Of a stretch of DNA of 64,000 bases, positions 18,286 to 28,724 are shown in pieces. Every line of letters begins with the position of its first letter. Positions within the stretch are counted from its first letter, which is position 1. Below the pieces are notes generated by a model. It was not told the DNA's origin, ran no database searches, and saw only the letters and a program-made list of their open reading frames with translations. A program made the position numbers and the translations under genes. The DNA lies in the NCBI RefSeq assembly GCF_902506375.1, contig NZ_LR733284.1, positions 1,081,147 through 1,145,146 of the forward strand. Reading direction: 5' to 3'. The DNA comes from Microbacterium sp. 8M. GTDB taxonomy: Bacteria; Actinomycetota; Actinomycetes; Actinomycetales; Microbacteriaceae.

Positions 18286-18300
18286 GCGCTGAGCACAATG

Positions 18301-18320
18301 TAGTAATCGCATGATTACAA
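18301..18320. promoter_or_regulatory. TetR-family operator 2
   Basis: The site reads TAGTAATCGC then ATGATTACAA, the second copy of the shared pattern, 35 bases from the first. It lies upstream of the TetR-family gene, consistent with autoregulation. Confidence 0.6.
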
Positions 18321-18350
18321 AGTCAAGTCATTCGCTGATAACCTTTCGGC

Positions 18351-18995
18351 ATGACTTCCGCAGCGACCTCCGCCACCGACGCGACCGAGGATCCGGGTCG
18401 TCGCCTGTCCTCCGACGAGCGACGCGCGCAGATCATCCTCGCTGCGCTCACGATCTTCGGATCGCGGGGATACGAAGGTGCCACCACCGATCAGGTGGCC
18501 CGCGCCGCCGGGGTCAGCCAGCCCTACGTCGTGCGCCTGTTCGGCACCAAGGAGAACCTCTTCCTCGCGACCATCGAGTTCGCCCTCGAGCGTCTGCTCG
18601 CCGCCTTCCGCGCAGCGCTCGCGGCCTCCGACGAGGGCGGCGAACGCCCCGTCGGCCGGCGCATCGGCGAGGCCTACGTCGACCTCATCGAGGTGCGCGG
18701 ACTGCACCAGACCCTCGCGCACGCCTACCTGCTCGGCAGCAACCCGGCCATCGGCGCGGCCGCACGACGCGGCTTCGCCACAGTGTGGCGCTTCTTCCGT
18801 GACGAGATGGGCCTCGACGCCGACGAGGCGCGCGAGTTCCTCGCCGAGGGCATGCTGATCAGCACCATGATCGGCCTGCGGATCGTGGACGATTACGGAT
18901 CCGACCCGCAGATCACCGAGCTGTTCCGCGCCTGCTTCCCGAACAAGCTGCCCCACGTACTCGAGGTGCTCCCGCGCAGCGAGCACCGGCTCTGA
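18351..18995 (+). CDS. TetR/AcrR-family transcriptional regulator
   Basis: A 214-residue repressor. The N-terminal helix-turn-helix spans about residues 25-70 (QIILAALTIFGSRGYEGATT then VARAAGVSQPYVVRLFGTKENLF); the rest is a helical ligand-binding domain. It is divergent from the MFS pump with two shared operators between them, which supports local control of efflux. The inducer is unknown. Confidence 0.9.
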   Translation: MTSAATSATDATEDPGRRLSSDERRAQIILAALTIFGSRGYEGATTDQVARAAGVSQPYVVRLFGTKENLFLATIEFALERLLAAFRAALAASDEGGERPVGRRIGEAYVDLIEVRGLHQTLAHAYLLGSNPAIGAAARRGFATVWRFFRDEMGLDADEAREFLAEGMLISTMIGLRIVDDYGSDPQITELFRACFPNKLPHVLEVLPRSEHRL

Positions 18996-19058
18996 CGCCC
19001 GGCGACAGCGGGCGGAGCGTGCTTCCGCACGTCGGCGGTGCGGCGTAGCCTGGCGGGC

Positions 19059-19334
19059 ATGTGCCGGAGCATCCACACCCTTCACAACTTCGAACCCGCG
19101 GCGACCTCAGACGAGGTGCATGCCGCCGCGCTGCAGTACGTGCGCAAGATCGCGGGGACGACGAAGCCGTCCAAGGCGAACCAGGAGGCGTTCGACCACG
19201 CCGTCGCCGAGATCGCGCACGTCACCCAGCACCTGCTCGACGCCCTCGTCGCGACCACCCCGCCGAAGAACCGCGAGGAGGAGGCGGAGAAGAAGCGCGC
19301 TCGGGCGATCGCCTCGGGCCGCTACGCCGCCTGA
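19059..19334 (+). CDS. DUF2277 family protein
   Basis: A 91-residue cytoplasmic protein beginning MCRSIHTLHNFEPAATSDEV with a conserved RSI.L.NFEP-type start and a lysine/glutamate-rich C-terminal helix, matching the DUF2277 family. The function of the family is not known. TAGCCT (19046-19051) ends seven bases before the ATG, so the transcript is probably leaderless. No operon partner is evident. Confidence 0.85.
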   Translation: MCRSIHTLHNFEPAATSDEVHAAALQYVRKIAGTTKPSKANQEAFDHAVAEIAHVTQHLLDALVATTPPKNREEEAEKKRARAIASGRYAA

Positions 19335-19405
19335 TCCCCGGTGACGCGCCTCGTCGGGCGCCCGAGCCCGCGGAGAGCCGGGGGCAACCCGGGTAGTCTG
19401 AGGGG

Positions 19406-20527
19406 GTGACCCAGGAGATCGAGCTCGGCCGAGGCAAGCGCGCGCGCCGCGCATACACGTTCGACGACATCGCGGTGGTGCCGTCGCGGCGCACCCGCAA
19501 CCCGGAGGACGTGTCCACCGCGTGGACGATCGACGCCTTCCCGTTCGAGATCCCGGTGCTCGGCGCCCCCATGGACTCCGTGATCAGCCCGCGCACCGCG
19601 ATCATGCTGGGCCAGCTCGGCGGCCTGGGCGTGCTGGACCTCGAGGGGCTGTGGACCCGGTACGAGGATCCGGAGCCGCTGCTCGCCGAGATCGCGGGCC
19701 TCGACGAGGGCACCGCGACGACCCGCATGCAGCAGCTCTACGCCGAGCCGATCAAGCCGGAGCTCATCAAGACGCGCCTGGCCGAGATCCGTGAGGCCGG
19801 CGTCACCGTCGCCGGATCCCTCACGCCGCAGCGCACCCAGGAGCTCTACCAGACCGTCGTCGAGGCCGGCGTCGACCTGTTCGTCATCCGCGGCACGACC
19901 GTCTCCGCAGAGCACGTCTCGAGCGTCGCCGAGCCGCTGAACCTCAAGAAGTTCATCTACGACCTCGACGTCCCCGTGATCGTCGGCGGCGCCGCCACGT
20001 ACACCGCAGCCCTGCACCTCATGCGCACGGGCGCCGCGGGGGTGCTCGTCGGGTTCGGCGGGGGAGCGGCGTCCACCACGCGTGCCACCCTGGGCATCCA
20101 TGCGCCGATGGCCACCGCCGTGTCCGACGTCGCCGCGGCGCGCCGCGACTACCTCGACGAGTCGGGCGGGCGCTACGTGCACGTGATCGCCGACGGCGGC
20201 GTGGGCACCTCCGGCGACATCGTGAAGGCGCTCGCCATGGGCGCCGACGCGGTGATGCTCGGCGTCGCCCTCGCGCGCGCCACCGACGCACCCGGCCAGG
20301 GCTTCCACTGGGGTCCGGAGGCGCACCACCCGAAGCTGCCGCGCGGCCGCCGGGTCCGCGTCGACGGCGTCGCCACGCTCGAGGAGATCCTGTACGGTCC
20401 GGCTCCGGTCGCCGACGGCACCGCCAACCTCATCGGCGCGCTGCGCAAGTCGATGGCCACCACGGGCTACTCCGACCTCAAGGAGTTCCAGCGCGTCGAG
20501 GTCGTGCTGGCCCCGTACCAGTCCTGA
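19406..20527 (+). CDS. GuaB3-family IMP dehydrogenase-related protein
   Basis: A 373-residue TIM-barrel protein of the actinobacterial GuaB3 family (RRAYTFDDIAVVPSRRTR at the start, PMDSVISP, HVIADGGVGTSGDIVKALA). It lacks the CBS domains of true GuaB. The loop that holds the catalytic Cys in IMP dehydrogenase reads GFGGGAASTTR, so the cysteine is absent. It is therefore unlikely to be a classical IMP dehydrogenase; some family members have been linked to GMP reduction, but that is not shown here. The GTG start is six bases after TAGTCT (19394-19399). Confidence 0.9.
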   Translation: MTQEIELGRGKRARRAYTFDDIAVVPSRRTRNPEDVSTAWTIDAFPFEIPVLGAPMDSVISPRTAIMLGQLGGLGVLDLEGLWTRYEDPEPLLAEIAGLDEGTATTRMQQLYAEPIKPELIKTRLAEIREAGVTVAGSLTPQRTQELYQTVVEAGVDLFVIRGTTVSAEHVSSVAEPLNLKKFIYDLDVPVIVGGAATYTAALHLMRTGAAGVLVGFGGGAASTTRATLGIHAPMATAVSDVAAARRDYLDESGGRYVHVIADGGVGTSGDIVKALAMGADAVMLGVALARATDAPGQGFHWGPEAHHPKLPRGRRVRVDGVATLEEILYGPAPVADGTANLIGALRKSMATTGYSDLKEFQRVEVVLAPYQS

Positions 20528-20538
20528 GCCCGCAGCCG

Positions 20539-21396
20539 TTGAACCATCCCGTGTCGTCCCCGCAGCGCCCCGCAGCCCCTGCCCCGGAGTTCCCGCCGAC
20601 CCTGCGCGAGGTGATGCTGCGCGGCCGGTGGATCGGGATGCTGCTGCTGTGCCTCGTCGTGGCCGGCGTGTTCGCCTGGCTCGGCCAGTGGCAGCTCGGG
20701 CGTGCCATCGACACCAGCCCGCCGCCTCCGGGCGCGACCGAGAAGGTGCTGCCGATCGATCAGGTGGTAAAGCCCGGCGCCTATCTCGACGCGCCGCTCG
20801 TCGGGCAGCGGACCGAGGCCAGCGGATCCTGGATCCCCGGTGACTTCCTCATCGTCTCCTCGCGGTTCAATGACGGCGTGGAGGGGTACTGGATCACCGG
20901 CCAGCTGCGCATCGCGGGGACGGCAGAGCCCACCTCGCTCGCCGTCGCGATCGGCTGGGCCGCGGATGAGAAGGCGGCCAAGGCGGCGGCGCAGCGTCTG
21001 GAGAAGATCGCGGACGGGTCCGTCATCACCGTGAAGGGCCGGCTGATCTCCGACGAGGGCCCGGTCGCGCCGCCCAAGGACCAGCCCGCGCGCATGGACC
21101 GGATGTCGCCCGCCGCGCTGCTCGGATTCTGGCACGACACCGCCGGGCTCGACGTGTACCGCCCGTATCTGGCCTCGGCGGCCCCGCTGGGCGGGCTCGC
21201 GGCGATCTCGTCGCCCGCGCCGGAGGAGCACTCCTCGGTCAACTGGCTGAACATCTTCTACGCCGTGGAGTGGGTGATCTTCGCCGGCTTCGCGTTCTAC
21301 CTCTGGTACCGGCTCGCCAAGGACGCCTGGGAGCGCGAGGTCGAAGAGTTCGAGGAACGCGGCGGCGCCGCCGACCCGGGTCCGCGCGCCGCCTGA
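20539..21396 (+). CDS. SURF1-family cytochrome oxidase assembly protein
   Basis: A 285-residue membrane protein with the SURF1 layout: N-terminal helix (about 31-50, ending FAWLGQWQLGRA), a long extracytoplasmic domain with SWIPGDFLIVSSR and VITVKGRLISDEGP, and a C-terminal helix preceded by NWLNIFYAVEW. SURF1 proteins assist heme a insertion into cytochrome c oxidase. The start is either TTG at 20539 or GTG at 20551; neither has a strong ribosome binding site. It is 11 bases from guaB3, suggesting cotranscription. Confidence 0.88.
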   Translation: MNHPVSSPQRPAAPAPEFPPTLREVMLRGRWIGMLLLCLVVAGVFAWLGQWQLGRAIDTSPPPPGATEKVLPIDQVVKPGAYLDAPLVGQRTEASGSWIPGDFLIVSSRFNDGVEGYWITGQLRIAGTAEPTSLAVAIGWAADEKAAKAAAQRLEKIADGSVITVKGRLISDEGPVAPPKDQPARMDRMSPAALLGFWHDTAGLDVYRPYLASAAPLGGLAAISSPAPEEHSSVNWLNIFYAVEWVIFAGFAFYLWYRLAKDAWEREVEEFEERGGAADPGPRAA

Positions 21397-21567
21397 GCGT
21401 GTTGAAGGGATCCGGTCGTTCGCCCCGTCACCGAGCCCGTCCCGACGAACCATGGCAGCTCAGTGCTCTTTCGAGCGCAGATCGCGGTCGTCATGCACCT
21501 TCGCGCGCGAGCCGGTGAAGATCCGTTGTCCTGACAGTGAACTCCTCTCAGCGCCTCCCTAAGCTCC

Positions 21568-21597
21568 TTGAAGCCCGCGCACAGCCTCGCTTAGTGT
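21568..21597 (+). promoter_or_regulatory. sigma-70-type promoter of the secreted nuclease gene
   Basis: TTGAAG (21568-21573) and TAGTGT (21592-21597) are separated by 18 bases, upstream of a GGAGGAGA ribosome binding site at 21665. The preceding 21397-21567 holds nothing else I can identify. Confidence 0.5.
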
Positions 21598-21679
21598 CGG
21601 GTCGTATGCGCCGTCCCCAGACGGCGCCGTCGGCCATCCCACGAGGAGGCCGGCGCCGACCTCCGGAGGAGACAGCACC

Positions 21680-24600
21680 GTGACGAACGCCCCTGCCGAC
21701 GAGAGCCGCGCGGTTCCCGTCGCGAATCGCAGAAGGCGGGTGCGCCTGTGCGCCCTCGCCGTCACCACCGTCAGCGCCGTGGGCGCGGGAGCCCTGATCG
21801 CGCTCCCCGCCTTCGCCAACACCTCGGGAACGGGGGTGGTGATCAACGAGGCGTACCTCTCCGGCGGCAGCACCGGCGCGGCGTTCACGAACAAGTTCGT
21901 CGAGCTCTACAACCCGACCGGATCCGCGATCGCGCTCGACGGCACCTCGATCCAGTACCGCTCGGCCAGCGGGACCGGCGCGTCCAACGGCGTCGTCCCT
22001 CTCGCCGGATCCATCCCCGCGCACGGCTACTACCTCGTCCAGGGCGGCAGCAACGGCGCGAACGGGGCGGCCCTGCCCGCCGCCGACGCCACGGGAGGCC
22101 TGAACCCCAGCGGCTCCGCGGGCACGATCGCCCTCGTCAAGGGCACCACGGCGATCACCCTGCCGACCGGATCCGTCACCGGCGACGCCAACGTGATCGA
22201 TCTGCTCGGCTACGGCACGTCCAACACGTTCGAAGGTGCGGCAGCCGGCGCTCCCGCGGGCAACACCGACGTCAAGTCACTGAACCGCGCACAGGGCGCC
22301 GACTCCGACGCGAACGCCGCGGACTTCGCGCTCTCCGCGACCATCACGCCGACGAACACGAAGAACAACGGCACCGATCCCGGTCCGGAGCCCACGCCCA
22401 CGCCCACGCCGACCCCGACGGACACGCCGGCGCCGGTCGAGACCAAGAGCATCGCCGAAGTGCAGGGCACCACGGACGTCTCGCCGTTCGTCGACCAGAC
22501 CGTCACCGTCCAGGGCGTCGTCACGGGCGACTACCGCACCGGCGGATACAAGGGCGTCACGATCCAGACCCAGGGCACCGGCGGCGAGACCAAGACCGCG
22601 GGCGCCTCGGACGGCATCTTCGTCTACCTGAACGCGCTGGCCCCGGCCGTCGCACGCGGCGACCTCGTCTCCGTCACCGGCAAGGTGTCGGAGTACTTCG
22701 GGCAGACCCAGATCACGCCGGCATCCCTCGGCGACGTCACCGTGGTGACCGCCGGTGCGGGCGTCCCGCAGCCGGTCGCGCTCCCCGACAGCGTGCGCGG
22801 CGGCGACCGCGAGGCGTACGAGAACATGCTCGTCGCGCCCAGCGGCACCTACAAGCTCGCCTCCAGCCACCAGCTGTACAACTACGGCACGCTGTGGCTC
22901 AACGCCGGCGAGGCTCTGAACGTCAAGGCGACCGAGGTGGTCCGCCCGGGCCCCGAGGCCGACGCGATCACCGCGGCGAACCGCGCCAACCGGATGCTGC
23001 TCGACGACGGCTGGTCGTCGCAGATCGGCAAGAGCGGTCACACCGGCGGTCAGCCGTACTTCACGAAGGAGACGGTCGTCCGCAACGGCGACGTCGTGCA
23101 CTTCCCCGCAGAGGGCGAGATCCTGCAGTACGGCTTCGACGACTGGCGCCTGCAGCCGGTGGTGCCGATCTCGGGCACGAGCGACGCCTCGCACAAGCCC
23201 ACGTTCGGCAACGAGAACCCGCGCACGGATGCGCCTCCGGCGGTGGGCGGGGACGTGAAGGTGGCGTCGTTCAACGTCTACAACTTCTTCACGACCCTCT
23301 CGAGCCAGGATCCGAACGCCCGCGGCGCCAAGACCGACGAGCAGTTCCAGATCCAGCGCTCGAAGATCGTCTCGGCCATCAACGGCCTGGGCGCGGATGT
23401 GGTGGGCCTCATGGAGGTCGAGAACGGGCCGAAGTTCGGACTCCCGCTCGACGCCCCGCTGCAGAACCTCGTGCAGGGGCTCAACGACGCTGCCGGCTCC
23501 GACGTGTGGGACTACGTCCGCACGCCGGCGGTGCTGAACGACACCTCGATCACCGACGTCATCACGACGGCGATCATCTACAAGAAGGCGTCCGTGACCC
23601 TCAAGGGTGACGCGTCGACCATCGTGGACGAGACCGTGTTCGGCAACGCCCGCGAGCCCATCGCTCAGACGTTCCAGACGGCGCAGGGGCGCGTGCTCTC
23701 GGTCATCACCACGCACCTCAAGTCCAAGTCGCCGCCGCAGAACGCCGGTCCGGAGCCGGCCGACGGGCAGGGGCTTCTTCAACGCCGACCGCGTCGCCCA
23801 GGCCAAGGCCGAGCTCGCGTTCGCGCAGCAGGTGCAGAAGAGCTCGGGCAGCGACGATGTGTTCCTCGTGGGCGACTTCAACGCCTACGGCAAGGAGGAC
23901 CCGATCGACGTCTTCGCCCAGGCCGGGTGGACCGACGTGGAGCCGACCTTCGCGCACGGGCAGTACACCTACTCCTTCGACGGTGAGCTGGGATCCCTCG
24001 ACCACGTGATCGCGTCGCCGTCCGCGGCGAAGGCGATCACCGGCGCGGGCGTGTGGAACATCAACTCGCCGGAGTGGAGCGACCGCGGGTACGCGTTCGC
24101 GGCCACCGAGCCGGGCACGCCGTACCGCTCCAGCGACCACGACCCGATCGTCGTCGGCCTGAAGGGCGCAGCGGATCCGATCGACATCAACATCGCGACG
24201 ATCAACGACTTCCACGGACGCATCGAGGCCGACGGCGCCGCCGCCGGTGCCGCGGTGGTGGCCGGTGCGGTCGAGCAGTTCCGGAAGCAGAACCCGAACA
24301 CGATCTTCGCGGCCGCGGGCGACCTCATCGGCGCCTCCACGTTCACGTCCTTCATCCAGCAGGACAATCCCACGATCGACGCGCTCAACGCGGCCGGTCT
24401 CGAGGTGAGCGCGGCGGGCAACCACGAGTTCGACCAGGGCTACGCCGACCTCCGCGACCGGGTGATCCCGCGCGCGGACTGGACCTACCTGAGCTCCAAC
24501 GTGTTCCAGACCGCAGACGGCACGCCGGCCCTCACCCCGGCGTGGGTGAAGGACGTGCAGGGCGTCAAGGTGGGCTTCATCGGCGCGGTCACCGAGGATC

Positions 24601-26309
24601 TGCCGACCCTCGTCTCGCCGGACGGCATGAAGGGCCTCGAGGTCCGCGACATCGCGACCTCGGTGAACCAGGTCGCCGCCACCCTCCGGGACGGCGACGA
24701 GTCCAACGGCGAGGCCGATGTGATCATCCTGCTCGTGCACGAAGGGGCGACCACCACCGATGTGGCCAGCATCACGCCGGAGTCGCGTCTCGGCGAGATC
24801 GTGAACGGCGTCGACAAGAGCGTGAACGCGATCGTCTCGGCGCACACGCACCTCGCGTACAACCATGTGATCGACGGCCGCCCCGTGGTCTCCGCGGGCC
24901 AGTACGGCGAGAACATGGGCCTGATGGATCTGAAGGTCGACCCGACCACGAAGAAGCTGCTCTCGATCACCAACGAGATCAAGCCGCTGACCGTCAACAA
25001 GGTGCCGCAGTATCCGGCCGACCCGGCGGTGCAGGCCATCGTCGACGCCGCCAAGATCAAGGCGGACGAGCTGGGCTCGGTGAAGCTCGGCGACATCACG
25101 GCCGACTTCAACCGTGCACGCCAGAGCGACGGCAAGACGGAGAACCGCGGTGGTGAGTCCACCCTGGGCAACTTCGTCGCCGACGTGCAGAAGTGGTCGA
25201 CCGGTGCGGACTTCGCGTTCATGAACCCGGGCGGTCTGCGCGCCAACCTCACCTACGCGGCGAGCACCGCCGCAGGGGACACGGACGGCAGCGTGAGCTA
25301 CCGGGAGGCGGCCACCGTGCAGCCGTTCGCCAACACCCTGATGACGGTGAAGCTCACCGGGGCGCAGGTGAAGCAGGTGCTCGAGCAGCAGTGGCAGCCC
25401 GCGGGATCCGCGCGGCCGTTCCTGAAGCTCGGCGTCTCGAAGGAGCTCACCTACACCTACGACCCGTCCGCGGCGGCGGGCTCGCACATCACGGGCATCC
25501 GCCTGAACGGCACGCCGATCGATCCCACCGCCACCTACACGGTGGGCGCGAACGCGTTCCTCGCGGCGGGCGGTGACGCCTTCACGGCGTTCCAGCAGGG
25601 CACCGACAAGAAGGACACCGGCAAGGTGGACCTGCAGTCGATGGTCGACTGGTTCGCCGCGAACAAGACGGCCTCGCCGGATCTCGCGCAGCGCGCGGTC
25701 GGCGCGGTGCTGACGGCCCCCGCGGACGCGGCCGGCTACAAGCCGGGAGAGAGCGTCACCCTGACGCTCAGCTCGCTCGCGTTCAGCGCGGGGGAGCCGG
25801 CTCCGGGCGACGTGACCGTCTCCCTCGGGGACACGGCGCTCGCCACGTCCGCGGTCAACCCGGCGGTCACCGTCGACGCCTTCGACGAGGCCGGCACGGC
25901 GACCCTGACATTCACGATCCCGCAGGGCGTGAACGGCGCGCAGGCGCTGCACGTCGCGGTCGCGGGCACCGGCACCACGGCCGACCTGCCGATCACCGTC
26001 GCCGGGGTCGTCGACCCGGGTCCGTTCACCGGGAAGATCAGCGTCGGCAGCGGCAAGGTCGCCGCCGGCGACTCCCTCACGGTGCGCGGCACGGAGTTCC
26101 TCGCGAACGAGTCGCTCACCCTCGAGCTGCGCGGCAAGAAGGGGGAGACGTACGACCTGGGCACCGCCGTGGTGACCTCCGACGGGACCTTCGCGGTGAC
26201 CGTCACGATCCCGCGCGACGCGAAGGCCGGAAAGTGGACCCTCGCCGTCGTGCAGAGCAACGGCGAGGCCACGGCGTCGCTGAGCCTCAACAAGGGCAGG
26301 AACAGGTGA
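21680..26309 (+). pseudogene. ExeM/NucH-type extracellular nuclease fused to 5'-nucleotidase, frameshifted
   Basis: One gene of about 1,540 codons read in two frames. Order: signal peptide ending near ALPAFA; lamin-tail-like domain (VINEAYLSGGSTGAAFTNKF); PTPTPTP linker; OB-fold segment; endonuclease/exonuclease/phosphatase domain (VASFNVYNFF, GLMEVENG, VGDFNAYGKEDP, SSDHDPIVVGL); metallophosphatase (INDFHGRIEADG, AAGNHEFDQGY, VSAHTHLAYNH); 5'-nucleotidase C-terminal domain (FMNPGGLRAN, GGDAF); Ig-like tail. At 23770-23773 a run of four G shifts the frame: the upstream frame continues out of family (GQGLLQRR) to a stop at 23986, while GFFNADRVAQAKAEL continues in the other frame. Removing one G restores a full protein. 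It may be a sequencing error, a recent mutation or programmed slippage. Predicted role: secreted DNA degradation and phosphate scavenging. Confidence 0.88.
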
Positions 26310-26459
26310 TCCGTTGATCGGCTGATCGCCTCCGACGCGGCCGCCGGATCCGGGCAACCCCCGGAACCGGCGGCTTCGTCGTTCCCGGAGGATCGCAGGC
26401 GGCCCGGAGGATCGCGGGCGGCCCGGAGGCGCACAGGATCCGGCGGCTAGGATGGATCC

Positions 26460-26948
26460 ATGCCCGAACCCAAGCCTGAGAGCTTCCAGGCCATCCGCGG
26501 CGCGCTGAAGTTCTACCAGATCGCCTCGATCATCACGGGAGTGATGCTGCTCCTGCTCGTGGCGGAGATGGTGCTCAAGTACACCCCGATCCACCTCGAG
26601 CTCTTCGCGGGTGGATCCGGCGGCTTCCTGTGGTTCGCCCCGGTCGTCGAGGGCGTGCACGGAGGCCTCGAGTCCACGGGCAACGGGCTGAACCTCTCGA
26701 TGGGGATCCTGGTCGCGCACGGCTGGTTCTACGTCGTGTACCTGTTCGCCTGCTTCCGGGTGTGGAGCCTCATGCGCTGGCCGTTCCTGCGCTTCATCCT
26801 GCTCGCCCTCGGCGGCGTCGTGCCGTTCCTCTCCTTCATCATGGAGACCCGCGTCGCCCGCGAGGTGAAGGCCTACCTCGCCCGCCGCGAGGCCGCCGGC
26901 GCCCCACAGTCCTCCTCGACCGCTCCCGCCACGGAAGGTGCCCGTTGA
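26460..26948 (+). CDS. DUF3817 membrane protein
   Basis: A 162-residue protein with a DUF3817 domain: four hydrophobic helices starting [20 protein letters not shown], a conserved [16 protein letters not shown] segment, and a charged C-terminal tail. The family's function is unknown. The ATG is six bases after TAGGAT (26448-26453), so transcription is probably leaderless. The stop overlaps the TTG start of guaA (TTGA), so the pair is translationally coupled, an arrangement common in actinobacteria. Confidence 0.88.
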   Translation: MPEPKPESFQAIRGALKFYQIASIITGVMLLLLVAEMVLKYTPIHLELFAGGSGGFLWFAPVVEGVHGGLESTGNGLNLSMGILVAHGWFYVVYLFACFRVWSLMRWPFLRFILLALGGVVPFLSFIMETRVAREVKAYLARREAAGAPQSSSTAPATEGAR

Positions 26949-28531
26949 CCGACAAGACTCCCGACACAGAGCAGCGCCCCGCCCTCGTCGTCGACTTCGG
27001 CGCGCAGTACGCGCAGCTGATCGCCCGACGCGTCCGTGAGGCCGGCGTCTACAGCGAGATCGTGCCGCACACGGCGACCGCCGCCGAGATCGCGGCGAAG
27101 AACCCGGTCGCGCTGATCCTCTCCGGCGGTCCGTCGTCGGTGTACGAGGAGGGCGCTCCGCAGCTCGACCCGGGCGTGTTCGACCTCGGGGTGCCCACGC
27201 TCGGCATCTGCTACGGCTTCCAGTACATGGCGCGCACCCTGGGCGGCGAGGTCGCGAACACGGGCCTGCGCGAGTACGGCGCCACCGACGCCATGATCCC
27301 CGTGAACGACTCCACGCTGCTCGGCGGTCAGCCCGCGGAGCAGAACGTGTGGATGAGCCACGGCGACCAGGTCGCGAAGGCGCCGGAGGGCTTCGAGGTC
27401 CTCGCCTCGACCCCGGCGACCCCCGTCGCGGCGTTCGCCGACGAGGAGCGCAAGCTCTACGGCGTGCAGTGGCACCCCGAGGTGAAGCACTCCGACCACG
27501 GCCAGGAGATCATCGAGAACTTCCTGCACAAGGGCGCGGGCCTGCCCGCCGACTGGAACAGCGGCAACGTCATCGCTGAGCAGGTGGAGCGCATCCGTGC
27601 CCAGGTCGGGGACGCGCGCGTCATCTCGGCGCTGTCCGGCGGCGTCGACTCCGCCGTCTCCACGGCGCTCGTGCACAAGGCCATCGGCGACCAGCTCACC
27701 GCGGTGTTCGTCGACCACGGACTGCTGCGCAAGGGCGAGCGCGAGCAGGTCGAGCGCGACTACGTCGCCTCCACCGGCGTGCGCCTGATCACGGTCGACG
27801 CGGCCGACACGTTCCTCGGCCACCTCGCGGGCGTGACGGATCCGGAGACCAAGCGCAAGATCATCGGCCGCGAGTTCATCCGCGCGTTCGAGCAGGTGCA
27901 GCGCGACCTCGTCGAGGAGGCGAAGGCCTCGGGCGAGAAGGTGAAGTTCCTCGTGCAGGGCACGCTCTACCCCGACGTGGTCGAGTCGGGCGGCGGATCC
28001 GGCACCGCGAACATCAAGTCGCACCACAACGTCGGCGGCCTCCCCGACGACCTCGACTTCGAGCTCATCGAGCCGCTGCGCACCCTCTTCAAGGATGAGG
28101 TGCGCGCGATCGGCCGCGAGCTCGGGATCCCCGAGGCGATCGTCGGCCGCCAGCCGTTCCCCGGCCCCGGCCTCGGCATCCGCATCATCGGCGAGGTCAC
28201 CCGGGAGCGCCTGGACATCCTCCGCGAGGCCGACGCGATCGCCCGCGAGGAGCTGTCCCTCGCCGGGCTCGACCAGGCGATCTGGCAGTGCCCCGTGGTC
28301 CTGCTCGCCGACGTGCGCTCCGTGGGCGTGCAGGGCGACGGCCGCACCTACGGCCACCCCGTCGTGCTGCGCCCGGTGTCGTCCGAGGACGCGATGACCG
28401 CCGACTGGACCCGCCTGCCGTACGACGTGCTCGCGAAGATCTCGAACCGCATCACGAACGAGGTGCGCGAGGTCAACCGGGTGGTGCTCGACGTCACGTC
28501 GAAGCCGCCGGCAACCATCGAGTGGGAGTGA
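26945..28531 (+). CDS. guaA: GMP synthase (glutamine-hydrolysing)
   Basis: Amidates XMP to GMP using glutamine and ATP. The class I glutamine amidotransferase triad is Cys89 (LGICYG), His177 and Glu179 (WHPEV). The ATP pyrophosphatase PP-loop SGGVDS is at 231-236, and the C-terminal dimerisation domain ends KPPATIEWE. It has 528 residues, normal length. The TTG start is chosen because GGAAGG lies upstream and it overlaps DUF3817 by four bases. The last 13 bases form the first unit of a tandem repeat that continues past the stop. Confidence 0.97.
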   Translation: MTDKTPDTEQRPALVVDFGAQYAQLIARRVREAGVYSEIVPHTATAAEIAAKNPVALILSGGPSSVYEEGAPQLDPGVFDLGVPTLGICYGFQYMARTLGGEVANTGLREYGATDAMIPVNDSTLLGGQPAEQNVWMSHGDQVAKAPEGFEVLASTPATPVAAFADEERKLYGVQWHPEVKHSDHGQEIIENFLHKGAGLPADWNSGNVIAEQVERIRAQVGDARVISALSGGVDSAVSTALVHKAIGDQLTAVFVDHGLLRKGEREQVERDYVASTGVRLITVDAADTFLGHLAGVTDPETKRKIIGREFIRAFEQVQRDLVEEAKASGEKVKFLVQGTLYPDVVESGGGSGTANIKSHHNVGGLPDDLDFELIEPLRTLFKDEVRAIGRELGIPEAIVGRQPFPGPGLGIRIIGEVTRERLDILREADAIAREELSLAGLDQAIWQCPVVLLADVRSVGVQGDGRTYGHPVVLRPVSSEDAMTADWTRLPYDVLAKISNRITNEVREVNRVVLDVTSKPPATIEWE

Positions 28532-28654
28532 AACTCCCGCTCGACAGGAGGCGCCGGTGGCACTCGGCCGCGCCAGCGGTCGAGTGGGAGTGAAACTCCC
28601 GCTCGACAGGAGGCGCCGGTGGCACTCGGCCGCGCCAGCGGTCGAGTGGGAGTG
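28518..28654. repeat. 62-bp tandem repeat spanning the end of guaA
   Basis: Two complete 62-base units begin at 28518 and 28580, and a 13-base partial third begins at 28642. Each complete unit holds a hairpin, TCGAGTGGGAGT-N3-ACTCCCGCTCGA (one mismatch). The first unit starts within the last codons of guaA, so the TCGAGTGGGAGTGA encoding the protein's end and stop is present three times. Confidence 0.92.
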
Positions 28655-28676
28655 ACGCAGCAGCTCCGGGATATGA

Positions 28677-28710
28677 CGAGAGGGCGCGGGCTTCGGCTCG
28701 CGCCCTCTCG
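28677..28710. terminator. terminator between guaA and the opposing repair gene
   Basis: CGAGAGGGCGCG (28677-28688) pairs perfectly with CGCGCCCTCTCG (28699-28710) around a TTCG-containing ten-base loop. It lies between convergent genes. Confidence 0.85.
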
Positions 28711-28724
28711 CGTTCCGTGGGCGA

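Noticed and set aside
21397..21679. Hidden gene in the gap after SURF1
   Set aside because: Only a promoter-like pair and a ribosome binding site could be supported; no coding pattern on either strand.
23718..26720. 1,000-codon minus-strand frame opposite the nuclease gene
   Set aside because: Arg/Gly/Val-rich antisense shadow; the plus strand has clear nuclease and 5'-nucleotidase domains.
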